Under the pieces are notes generated by a model, which was not told the DNA's origin, ran no database searches, and saw nothing but the letters and a program-made list of their open reading frames with translations. Shown here one piece after another: positions 10,501 to 22,506 of a stretch of 64,000 nt of DNA. The translations under genes and the position numbers were made by a program. The DNA is from Cruorifilaria tuberocauda (Eukaryota; Nematoda; Chromadorea; Rhabditida; Onchocercidae), in assembly GCA_013365365.1 (NCBI GenBank), contig JABVXU010000072.1, positions 1 through 64,000 on the forward strand, given 5' to 3'. Each line of letters begins with the position of its first letter. Positions within the stretch are counted from its first letter, which is position 1.

Positions 10501-12649
10501 AGATCCGGTCGTGCAAAATTAACCAGCGAATAGAATTCACCCAAATCATTCTGCAGTGGTGTTCCCGTAAGCAATAAACGACGCTGGGCATACAAACTTT
10601 GCAGCTAAAAATTTCGCGCTAAATTTCTTACAAAATTTAAATTCAAAAAATCGAAAAAAAAATTAGTCGTACCTTTTCTCGGAGTCTTCCATTTAAATTT
10701 TTAAGTCTCTGTGCTTCATCACAAACTAGTAGATCGATCGAAACAGTCGATAATTTCGCAGCTGTACGCGCAACCATATCATAACTAACGATAACAATTA
10801 TCGATGCATTCCGATGCGAAATTATCTTTTCTGCATCTGTTGATTTCAAAATCCGAAAGAGCTAAAACATCAAGTTTTGTAATATTTCGGGAACACAGCT
10901 ATTATTTTCCAAATAATAGTTTAAAAAACTACCATTGACTGTGTCTGCGGCGACCATTTTGTAAATTCTGCGTACCAATTATTTATCAACGATGTGGGTG
11001 TTACGATAATACACTTCCGAATCATCGGCCTTTGATTCAGTCGTTTTTTCATCAACGCGTTTATCAATGAAATAGTTTGTACAGTTTTACCCAAACCCAT
11101 CTCATCAGCAAGAATGGCTCCGCCTTGAGAACTCTTCAAACAGATATAATCAAAAACATACACTAATATTTTGAAGGAATCATGTAACCTATTTTTCAGA
11201 CTCAAATTAAATTCCATCTTGATACAAAAACAAAATAAATCAGCAATCATTCAATCAAAATTTAGCTAACGTCACTATCTTCTCAATAAATGAATGGATG
11301 AAATTGAAGCCCTTGAAATCTAAGAAAATAAAATTCAGCGATAGAGAAAAACCTTTAAACGTTCATATATGAAAGCGATGCCATTTTTTTGATGTGGTCT
11401 CAAGTAGTCAGCAATTCGCACATCCACAGAGATTCGACGAACAGAACCATCTTCATCTTTTATCTAATATGATATTTACTTCGAGATTGATCATAGAATG
11501 AATTTTCTCCCAAAAATTTTTAAAAAGAAAGAAGATATGGGAGACCATCTTTTGATTTACGAAACAAATACCTCATCCAGTACAAAATCCAAAGGATTAT
11601 CACGACCAAATAGCGGCGAAATGAATTCATGACGGATAAGTCCTCGCCTATTGTTTCGATTTCCACCTGTTGCGACGATTCCCACCAGTTCAGCAGCCAG
11701 TGGTTGCCTTTCAGTGTTTTCGGCTTCATCAATCACTGTAACCGCATCAATAACAAACAAGATATTTGTGGTAAGTTGATTTTTGTTCAAAATACTTCGA
11801 AATAAGAAAAAAATACCGGGCTGCTGTGGGTTTAGCTCAGCCTGCACCTCGAATTCATAATTATTAATTCTCAGACGACTACCTCTCCGCAGTTCACTCA
11901 ACTCTCTTGTTGAATAACCACTTGCTCTTGCAATTACTTCACCACTCTAAATGATTGGAAATTTGAATTAGTCAGAACAAATATGAACACGATCTGCATT
12001 ACATCACAGATCAGAATGAATAATGAGGTCACTGGGATGATATCGGTCATTCAGTGTATCAGTGTAGTATGTGTCAACCTCCTGAAATCGCAAACAGTTG
12101 AATGATTCCACTTAATTACACATTGTTAAGCTATTAATGGCTTGACACGATAATAAAGGCCAATAAAAAAATATGCAATTTTTTGGAGCAGGAAAAGATA
12201 ACCTCTGTTTGCAATACAACTGAATTTCTAAAACAGCGCAACAACCCGTCACCTTGCCATCTTCTACGCAATCTTGACGATGTTCTTCCGTAAAGAACCT
12301 CGAAACTATGCACCTCTTCATCTATAATTAGAGAAAATTTTTCCCCGAATTATATAAAATATCAATGGAACCAATAAAACTGAAAAAAGAAATAAAAATG
12401 GGTAAATAACGACGTGTAGATGTATGATGCACCAGGCTCATAAATCAAGATATATTTGGTTTTTATCTATATAAGATAATTCAAATACATATAGGAAATA
12501 TTTAAAACAATAAGATGCACCGCTAGAAATTTGTCTTCAGACAAATTGATCTCAAAGGTAGTTATGGATGTAACAGTTCATTCATTACCTTGATTCGTTA
12601 TAACATTGCCATCATCATCAGCTCTGCGCTGGTCAAAAGATCGTTCCAT
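7593..12649 (-). CDS. RAD54B: RAD54B-like SNF2-family DNA translocase
   Basis: SNF2/RAD54-class ATP-dependent double-stranded DNA translocase that acts with RAD51 in homologous recombination. Nineteen exons in transcript order: 12649-12589, 12321-12203, 12081-12008, 11944-11817, 11735-11572, 11463-11353, 11133-10933, 10861-10673, 10604-10458, 10201-10120, 9843-9686, 9604-9520, 9385-9303, 9098-8945, 8858-8713, 8604-8523, 8374-8214, 8119-7964, 7739-7593. These give about 815 residues. The N terminus has the RAD54B-type segment [19 protein letters not shown]. Then come LRPHQKNG, Walker A DEMGLGKT (Lys about 235), motif II DEAQ (334-337, not the DEGH typical of RAD54), [32 protein letters not shown] and ARIWRKGQ (Arg about 616). 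The C terminus keeps the RAD54B pattern of FTLGDED...LLECEC followed by [10 protein letters not shown] start-proximal TTTGCAG (exon base 12659) suits trans-splicing. Weak points are the exon 4 acceptor (the second AG of TTTAGAG is needed for phase) and a short linker between exons 9 and 10, where an exon may be missing. Confidence 0.9.
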
Positions 12650-15600
12650 CGTTTTAAATCTGCAAAAAAACTGTTGACACCGTGAATAAACCAATACGCC
12701 AAAATGCACTTCCAAATATTCAAAAATTACACCAAACTATAAAATACGTTTCGTCCCTTGATAGAAAGCAATGCTTAAAGCTACTATCGATTGGTTCATA
12801 AATTGGATTGATTGTGGTTTGTATATTGGATTGATTATGGTTTGTAAATTGGATTGATTGTGGTCGATATACAGAGTGAATTTAGGCTACGGCTCTGAGA
12901 TATTTTGTATCCAGGAAAAAGCAGTTGATAACGCTATCTTTAAACGCTGATTTCTATCAATAAACAATTATGATAACATGTTTGAAAATGCATCAATTAG
13001 TAAGCTAAAAAATAAATCTGTAATGCCTGTCTAAACTGGTTTATCAACACGATACTAGTGATAAAATACTGAATAATGGCACTACCAATTATAATTGAAT
13101 TGACTGAAGAAATTTAATTTAATAAATAGATTACTTGAACTGACAACATCAAATTAAAAATAAGAATATGAAAAGGATTTCAAGATTCTCAAATAACAAC
13201 CGCTGCAAGAAGCCAAAGCAGGCAGAGAAGTATTCAGCGCAGCCGCCCACGAACGAACACATTGCAAATAATGCAAACGCCGCCGAAAATCACTTTCAAA
13301 TATTCAAAAATTTCAGCAAACCGTAAAATACGTTTCGTCCCTTCATAGGAAGCAATACCTAAAGATGATGCTATCGGTCGGTTTGTAAATTGGACTAATT
13401 GTGGCCGACATAGAGAGTGAATTTAGGCTAGCAGCTTTGAGACATTTTGGATCCAAGAAAAAGCACTTGATAATGCTATCTTTAAACACTGGTTCCTATC
13501 AATCAGATACTGACAACAACAACATATTTGAAAATGCATTGAAGAAAATCCTAAAAAAGCAACCGATAATACTATCTTTAAGTATTGCTTCCTATCAATA
13601 CTTGTACTGATGGTGTTTGAATATTCCGCAGTATATTGAAAAATGAAAACAAACATTACTTATTTCAATTAAGCAAGCTGGCAGAAAACAAAACCGATTA
13701 ATGCTTATTATTTTAGTATCATGAAAAATTGTGACAAGATTGTCATACAGACAATACTATTTAGTGATTCATAAAATGATAAAATGATTTGAAATGATTT
13801 CGCCCGAGGAAAAAATTTGTCTCTCAGAGATTGTTTTGCAGAATTATGCCTTCTTCAAGCAGAATATATTAACGAAATTGCCAGGATTCTTGAATAGACC
13901 AGAACTTTTCTCCTGAAAATTCCTACAGTTCGATGTGGGAACGCAAAATTGCATGACTGCTCCAACATCCCAAGTGTTGGAGAGATGTTAAGAAAGAATT
14001 AATTAAACTTAGGAACACACTTTCCCCTTTATATGTGTTTAGGAGTATTTTAATGCCGTTGCTATGGCACTAAAATATCGGAGGAATAAATTTCACTACT
14101 GTTGAAATTCCAATTTCGCACCACTTCAAATTTGTTATAGTTTACTAATTAGCGTGACGGCTAACACACTTCGGAATTACGTGACCCAATCTTAAGAATG
14201 AAAAATGCGCGTATCCTTCAATGACTGTTTTTCTCCCGAGTATGGCAAATTTTAACGTTTTAACGTTTTCTAGGCACGATACGTCTCTATTGACGTAAGC
14301 CTGAAGTATGATAATTGTACTGTCCCATTTAATCCATTTGTAATTTACGCATACTGCTTAAATGTTGAAGCAGTTCCGTTCAAACCAAGTTGTAAATTAT
14401 GCATACTGATAAACTGATAGCATTTCTTTATTCTTTTTGAAAAGGAAAAATTCAATTAAAAGCAAAGAAAAAGAAATTTATTCGTAACAAATTCATAAGA
14501 CACTACAATGATGAATAATTGAAAACAAATAAGCAAAAGAAATAAACCAGTAACAATGCTTTCGATTTTCAAATATTTTGATAATCAACAAGTTTGGAAT
14601 TTTCATGGCTCAAAAAAAAAGAGAAAGGAAAAAGAGAAATCGAAGAAAAAAAAAACTTGGTGAAAGCTAAAAAAGAATATGGGAAGAGAAGAAATAAATT
14701 TAACTTTCCTCTTTAATACATCAAGCAAATAAACAATCTTTCCTTTATTCTATCTTTATTGACTAATATAAAATAAATGTAAAGATTGTAAAAAGAAAAG
14801 GATATATGTAGTGATAAGAATTAAAAAACTGAAAAGACTAAAAAGCATTTGAATTTTTTAATCAAATAAAATTAGAGCTTCAAAAGTAATAACAATTATG
14901 AAAATTCAATTGAATGAAAAAAAAAATGATAACAGTGACAAAATTACTTTCCATCTTTCACACTACAGTATAGAAAAGATTATAACACTGTATTCACCGA
15001 GCAGTATAAGAAAAAACTAGTACAAACCGTTGAATGAATGATTTAAAATGAGGTTGTATTGATAACATCAAAAATTTCAAAACTTTATTTCAGCTTAATC
15101 AATCAATAAAAATGTTGCATTTGGGAATTGTTGAAAATTTTTAATTTATTCATAATTAAAGGATAAAAGTTACATGATATAGTGTCAGTAAAATGATTCG
15201 AAAAATATGGGATGTTTTTTTTCCTCCATTCTTCCCGGGGATAAAATGATATTATCCAAGCTATTTGCACATATTCAGGATGACAATAACTTGAATCCTT
15301 ATCAAATATGAATATGGCACGGATGAACAATACTGATTACATCAATTACTGGAAGTAAAATATGTTTATGTAGCAACAATCACTGCTGTGATAGCAATAA
15401 ATGACAAGTGAACTGATTGTAGAGTTAACTGAAGTACTAAATTAAACAGAAATTCAAAAATTAATCTTCTTTCTTTAATTTAACAATAAAAGAAAACGCA
15501 ATAAATTTACTTTAATTCTTTACTTTACAATTTTTTACTGTACTACTTACTTTACCATTTACTACTATTGGTAAATTTACTTTACTATTTACTTCTTTGC

Positions 15601-16111
15601 TAACTTAAGATCAATTATTTTAGTTAGAAATGAATAATTCCTAATGAATTCCTGATTATTTCAAATCAAATTTTTTAACAAAAATGAAACATTCCAAGTT
15701 TCATTTTTGTTTTTGAAAGATTATCGAGTAAATTGTAGATAAAAATGATCATAGTATTAAAAAGTAGAAAGAACAATGGAAATCTCTGTAAAATTATCAT
15801 CTAATAAACTAAGTGAATGTTGGAAATTTAAATTCAATTTGAACTATTGAACTTAACTAAATACATTGATATTTAAGAAAACAGACAGAATGCTTGATTT
15901 ATTCTCGAAGATATTTTGATTTCAAAATTTCATTAGAATAACATCATCATGAGAGATATTAAAAAAAATTTTTTGCGATGAATGTACCAAAATTAACGGT
16001 GACATAGAAGATGAAGGAGAAAATGAAAAATTGAAAAAATACCGGAAAAGCATTGAAATTATCGATTTTTTAATGCCAATATTCCAGCCAGTTGATTAAA
16101 TGAATCAATAC
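12650..16111. other. intergenic region upstream of RAD54B, with repeats
   Basis: No gene is recognised. The first kilobase holds a duplicated sequence (listed separately). The rest, about 13,640-16,111, is AT-rich with A-tracts and simple TTTAC repeats near 15,510-15,600. A short perfect hairpin (CTCCAACA / TGTTGGAG) sits at 13960-13982. The RAD54B promoter should lie at the left end and the SHOC2 3' UTR at the right end. Confidence 0.5.
12685..13630. repeat. partly triplicated direct repeat upstream of RAD54B
   Basis: Copy 1 covers about 12685-12993 and copy 2 about 13272-13542, in the same orientation. They share long blocks such as AAATACGTTTCGTCCCTT, AGAGTGAATTTAGGCTA and GCTATCTTTAAAC in the same order. 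A third, shorter copy at about 13543-13630 repeats only the tail (ACTATCTTTAAG ... CTTCCTATCAATA). Copy 1 also has an internal tandem array at about 12800-12870, three near-copies of a 24 bp unit containing TTGGATTGATTGTGGTTTGT, where copy 2 has one. No terminal inverted repeats or coding capacity are seen. Confidence 0.75.
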
Positions 16112-19100
16112 TTACATATTCATAACTCTGTATGGGCCTTGCATCTTGAGATACTAAAAATGAAAAGTTAAAAAATTCATGCATATGTTGATATGTATAT
16201 AATTTAAAATGATAATTTATAAATTTTAATTTCAAATATGATTTGAAAATTTTAAAAATGATCACCTGGATAACAAGGGAAGGTCCACCCGTGGTGATTT
16301 CGGGAGGTATCTGTGATAACGGACAATTTTCAATTGACATAATTTCCAGTGATGCACATAATGCCAGTTCAAATGGTAGATTATGAAGCGATGGATTATC
16401 ATTGATATAAAGGCTTTTCAGTGAGTCCAAATTACCTTTAAATTAAAAATTAAAAGTAAATAAATGTAACATTTGAAATTTTTCAACTATCATAAAATAC
16501 TAAAATTTAATCAGTGAAAAAAACTTCCGAAGACAAAATTATAAAAAAATATAGAGCTTAAAATCAATATGGCAAAAAAAATTGAAACGGTGTATAATGT
16601 ACAAAGTGTTTTTGGAATGATTAAAACAAACAGCAAATACTTTTAAATTTAAATTTGAAATCTTTTTCATTTCAAATATAACTAACCAATCTCTTCCGGT
16701 AGTGATGTTAAGTTATTTTCTCCCACTCGCAAGTCAGTCAAATTTGTCAGATTTCTAAAATCATTACACAATGATAATAATTGAACAAAAGTACCAAAGA
16801 GAGCTTTACCTGAAAATAAAACCGAATTCGGCTTAAAAATCAAGACTAACCCAATTGTTCGCGGTAAGCTAACTAATTTATTGGATTGTATCCAAAGCTT
16901 TGTCAAACTTGTCACGAAACCTGCAAATGATAATATCATTATTACATTTCATAATAATGATCAAAAATTTTGATATTTCCACCATCAAACTAACCAATTT
17001 CACTGGGTATTGCGTCTAATTCATTTTCTTCCAAATCCAATTCACGAAGTTTTTTCAGACTACCAATTTGTGATGGAAGCTTTTTAAGCATATTATTACT
17101 TAATACCAGCACCTGCAAAGAATGAGAAATAGGTATTTGATCAGAGAAGAGTAAATTTAGGTAACTGATATCACTTAATATACTTCTAAATTAGCAAGCT
17201 TGTCGATATCATCAGGAAGGACACGAAGTTGATTTGTTGAAAAGTTCAATTCTGTCATCGCTGACCAACAACCCATGTCTAGAAACAAAAAAATTGGAAG
17301 CCACGTGATTTTACTTGACGATAAAAATACAAACGATCAGTAAGAGTTCCAGCTAAGAGAAAATAGAATTATAAAACAAAATCACTAGCTTAAAAATTGA
17401 TCAGAGTTCTCGAGAAAAATACAAATATAATTAAAGTTTAGATTAAAAGTTATAATACTAATAAATAAAAGAGATAATTGAGTCTAAAGCTTCAACGTAC
17501 TTCTAATAATACGCATAAGTCTCTACGTAATTTTATTTATCATAAAATTAATTACTAGCAAAAAAAAAAAAAAAAAAAAACCAACCAAGCGGCATCGATG
17601 TTAGAGTGTTTTCTTTTAAATTAAGTTTGGTTAGACCAGTTGCTTTCGAGAATATTCCAAATGGAATCTTTGATATTGAATTATGCTCCATGTTAATTGA
17701 CTGAAATTTAAATTTGAATGAAATTAATATCCGAAATTAAAATAACGAAGAATAAAAAAAAAAACAGCTTGATTCCCACAAAATTCTCCAATGCTTATTT
17801 ATCATTAAACACTGAAGAATGATAATCGTTATGTAATAAAAAGTATCAAATCTTATTACATATTTTCTTTAAAGTATTTTTTTTTTCTGCAAAACTCAGT
17901 AATGTGGAAACAATGATTATCAATAAGATTATGTTCTAAACTTGAAATAATCGAAATTATAAGTGAAAATTGAAATTCTTTAAGAGAATCTTTCAATAAC
18001 AATTGAAAGTCCGCTATAGAAAAAAAAAAACGAGAATTCGAAAACGTAAAGCCCTAATTCTCCATTTATTTCTAAGCTTTTTTTTTCTTTTCGATGAAGC
18101 AAAATCAAATTACCCATATCAGCAGCTTACGAGTAAATTCCACGTGTTGAAACTTGAAAAGGAAATGAAGTATGTTCTACAATAAATGGAATTTTATTGA
18201 ATTCAATACGTAAATACCCTTAATTAAAACTGTCATCTTCCTAAATTTAAATTAATTGTAGTTCATTTTCGTTAAAAAAAAAAAAAAGAAAACATACCAC
18301 ACAAGATGCAAACTGCTGAGGTCCGCCAGATGGAAAAACGGTCAATTCATTACGGCTCAAATTGATTGTTTTTAAATTGGGCAATGAAGTAAGCATACCT
18401 TCCTGAAAGAAACAAAAAGTTTTTCATTTTAGAATCACTATTGATAAGTACTCGAAATAATTGAGAATAAGCGCATTATTATAGTAGAAATATTCAACAA
18501 TTGCTTAACAATTTATTTTACATTTTTCATATACTTAATATTCAATTACAATTCATACTTAAATACTTAAATACTAAAATTGTAAAATTAAAAATGGCGA
18601 AAGAATGACCGGTAAAGCTTCCAACTGATTGCTTTCAACTATGAATTCTTCCAATTTATGACAAGATGCTATTCCTAATGGTAAATGTCGTAATTTGTTG
18701 TAACGTATACCCAGTCGAATCAAATTTAGCAAATTACCCATTGTTTCGGGTAACGATACGAGATCATTATGTTGCAAATCAAGCTGTGTAAGCTCCGAGC
18801 ATTCACCAATTTCTGAAAAATTACGAATAATTTTTCAAAAATTTCTCCGCAAGAAAAACAAAAGAGATTCATATCATTTAATGATTACTTAATAAACAAT
18901 GATAAATATTACTTTCATTTTTAACTTTAAAATACTTCGATATAAGATAATCGCACTTTAATTAGTGATAATAGGTCAAATCGAATTTGAGTAATCAATT
19001 TTGTTTTGCAGACTGCATCAATATATATTAACTTATAATATAGGTAAGATATTATCGACAATATATTTTAGGCAAATAAATAGCAAAGATTAGAAGCCAG

Positions 19101-22100
19101 TCATTGTTAATTCTAAAAACTTTAGAAAGTATAATATTACACTCGTAATTGCTATCATAATTTAAATGTCTAAAAGTAAACCTAACAAAATAAAAGTAAA
19201 CCTTCAGGTATTGTCCTTAAATGATTGTAACTAAGTAAGCATACAACAAGCGATTTAATTTGTCCAATTGTTGGCGGTAATTCACGTATCTTATTCTCAC
19301 GTAAATCAATCATTTTCAATCGTTTCAAACGGCCAATTTCAGAACCAACTGAAACAATTCGATTGTAACGTAACCATAGTGTTTCCAATGATCTGATTTG
19401 ATAGATAACCGGTGGTAACTGAAATAAAATATCTCTTTGAAAAAAAAGCAAAAGATAAAATCTTATCATTTATATCCAAAATTATCAGTTCTCTTAAATT
19501 AATGACTTAATTTAAAACTAAAATAAATAATAAAATTAAAAATTTTATTTCGTAATTGGCAAGAAAAAGTGTTAGAGAATTTTAATCAGTTTATCAAAAT
19601 TTGAATTTATGTTTTATAAAACATAAAATTGTTCCAATTAATTTTTTTAGAACTAAGATTTATCATTATTACAAAATTTCCTCTATCATTCTTATCTCAT
19701 ATTTTTACGTAAGAAAAAAAAAAAAGAAGGAAATAACCTCGCATAATTTGTTGTGACGTAAATCAAGTGTTTCAAGACGAGTAAGCGCAGAAAGCGTATC
19801 CGGTAGTGATGTTAAACTATTTTCACTTAAACCCAATTTCTTCAAGTTAACTAAATTACCAATTTCATTTGGCAATACTGCTAATTTGTTTTTATATAGA
19901 AAAAGCTCCGTCAATTGAACTAAATCACGAATTGATGATGGAATGCTTACAATCTGAAAAAAAAAAAAAACAAATGTATTACTCAAGAAAGAGAGAGAGA
20001 GAGAGAGAGGGAGAGAGGGAAAAAAACCCTCCCCTAAAACTGGTATATTTCAATAACCGATAATTCTTCCTAATATATCATTTATATCAAATTATAGTAT
20101 CAGTCTTAATTTCAGTTATAATTTTTTTAATCATAGCACTTTAATTAGGAAAATTTTAAATCAATGATCATTTTTTCTTTCAACAGTTAATGATTTTCAA
20201 TCGTTAGAAAAATCAATGATGAATTTGAAGTGATAAAAAAAAATTGCCTCAAGTTTGCAAAATTAAAAATGAATTACTGATACGAATCTAATTAGTGTTA
20301 AAGTTGATAAAATTGACAGTAATGAAAATGAAATTTACATCGGAAGAGCTCAAATCCAATCGTGTTTCTTCATTATCTCTGCACTTTTGCAAATCTCTTT
20401 GCAAATCCTGTAAAAATTTTAATTAAAAGAATGAAAAATAAAGAAATATTAAATTTGTATTTTATATTTGCAATTTCTAAACAAAAGAAAAAAAAAACTC
20501 ATATTTGCATTCAAATGATCATATTATAAAGGAAAATTTTAGGTAAAAACGAATAGTTCGGTGAATTTTAAATTAAGAAATTAGTTAAGTGAATTTTAAG
20601 TTAAGAAATTTCTCTTCCTATCAGCCTAAATCCACCTTTTTCTAATTGGCCTTATCAGCTTAAATCAACCTTTTCAAACTCCTCTTATCGGTTTAAATCT
20701 ACTTTTTTCCAACTTTTTAGTATTCAAGCGAAATTTCTTTAGATGGAATACCGAACAGAATTTTTTATTTTTTATTTTCAACAAAGTATTTTCATCATAA
20801 TAATAAAATTTCTTTGATAATTACGTAAAAAATGTAATCCTTATCAGTAAATGCATACTGATAATTGTTAGGATGATCTGTTAGAAATAATTTAAAATTT
20901 TCGTATCTCGATATTTCTTTAAAAATAGAATGTTATTGTTATTGAAGAAGAATCTTTTATTTTTATTCCTGAATTTAACCTACTTGCAAAAAACAGTAAT
21001 TCACTCTTTTGCGTTTTATTCCACTTCAACTGATAACTTTTTTTCAATTAATTAAATTTAATCATTTTTTTTTGTCAATTTGAAAAGCACAAATGTTTAA
21101 GGCTCAATTTTACCAATTTAGGTAAAAACTCTAAATTTAACCTACTTGCAAAAAACAATAATTTATTCTTTTGCGTTCTCAAAATAAATCCTTATCAGTT
21201 TTTACTTTTTTGAATTAAAACAATATAAAATAATATGAATTGTATGAGGATGATATTTTAACCAATGGATAAATAAATCGATTAAAGTTTTGTTTATATT
21301 ACTTTGATAGTAGAATATAGTAACTGGAATTAAGCTTATTAGCTACCATTAGCTAATTAAAAATTATACTAAATTTATAGCTAAATTATATAAGTAAGAA
21401 ACTTTCAGTAATAAAAGGAAAAATAACAAAACATAATTTTAGTAAAGAAATGTATTTTATTTCTTTCTTCTTCAAACATAATAACAATTTAAAAAATAAA
21501 AAATGAAATAAATTTATGATTGTGAAAAGAGAAATGAAATAAGCTTTTATAAGCAAATTTTCGCAATCTTTCTTTCTCACTAAAAAATACAATCTAATTT
21601 AAATAAATTAATTCACTAAGCGATTTAATTGTATCGAGTATCGAGCTTAAAGTATAGAAAAACTTAGCTAAATAATGAAAAAATCAAGAGAACAAAATGA
21701 ATTAGAAATGAAATTTGAAATTATGTATTAAATTTAATCTTTTTTGTCAATTTTAAATGAATAAAAATTTAAGCTTAATTTTATCAATTCAGGTAAAAAA
21801 AAACTCTAATTTAATCTATTTTCAAAAATTACAAATTAATCAAATAATTTAAAAAAAAAACCCATAAATGTTATAACGATAATAATTACATATAAAATAA
21901 TAATAATTATAGTTATTTTATAAAAATTATATATTAATCAAATAATTTGTCAAGAAAAAGAAAGCTATGAATGAGATAACGATAATAATTTACAGTTAAA
22001 ACAATAATAATAATAATTATTGTTATTAATATTTTATAGTTTAAAGAAAATAAAACTAATAAAATTTTCAAAATAAAACGAAAATGATAAAATTAAAATT

Positions 22101-22305
22101 AAATAAATTAAAAAAAAAAAATGGAAGAAACCCGTCGTGGACGTTCACCGAAATTTTTTGATTGAGTAGGACGTTCTGATAAACTACTGCGATATTTACC
22201 ACGCGCAAAACTTGATAAACGTTCAATAAATGCACCCGGTGATTTACTTCGTGTTACTTTTGAATTTTTTCCATTCTCTTTTGATGATGGACGAAATTCA
22301 AAATT

Positions 22306-22336
<31 letters not shown>

Positions 22337-22350
22337 ACTGCTACTGCTAC

Positions 22351-22388
<38 letters not shown>

Positions 22389-22506
22389 GTATAAAACGTG
22401 TTGATTGTTGTTGTTGTTGTTGTTCATTATTGTTATTGTTATTGTTGTTGTTACCAGTAAAATCATGACCATTTAACCTTGCTGTTTCTCTTGCAATATC
22501 AGTCAT
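16112..22506 (-). CDS. SHOC2: SHOC2 / SOC-2 leucine-rich repeat Ras scaffold
   Basis: Leucine-rich repeat scaffold that joins MRAS and PP1 to dephosphorylate RAF and promote Ras-MAPK signalling. Exons in transcript order: 22506-22132, 20407-20339, 19953-19738, 19418-19202, 18812-18610, 18402-18298, 17700-17586, 17278-17184, 17112-16995, 16920-16851, 16754-16687, 16435-16266, 16153-16112; every junction is in phase. From exon 2 there are 495 residues. These match SHOC2 from [14 protein letters not shown] through about twenty LRRs (e.g. [49 protein letters not shown]) to the C-terminal signature [20 protein letters not shown]...[10 protein letters not shown] and the last exon [13 protein letters not shown]. 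The N-terminal exon is low complexity: runs of about nine Asn, six Gln, twelve Ser and an Ala-rich tract, then a basic Ser/Arg segment. I used the first ATG (22506); the frame is open, without an ATG, back to 22677, so an upstream exon is possible. The orthology is secure; exon 1 is moderately sure. Confidence 0.92.
22310..22445 (+). repeat. trinucleotide tracts in SHOC2 exon 1
   Basis: Consecutive triplet tracts read on the + strand as (GCT)n, (ACT/GCT)n, (GAT)n, then (TGT)n and (TTA/TTG)n. On the coding strand they give Ala/Val, Ser, Gln and Asn runs within SHOC2 exon 1. All are in frame and the flanking sequence keeps coding character, so they look like expanded coding microsatellites likely to vary in length between individuals or species. 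Confidence 0.85.
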
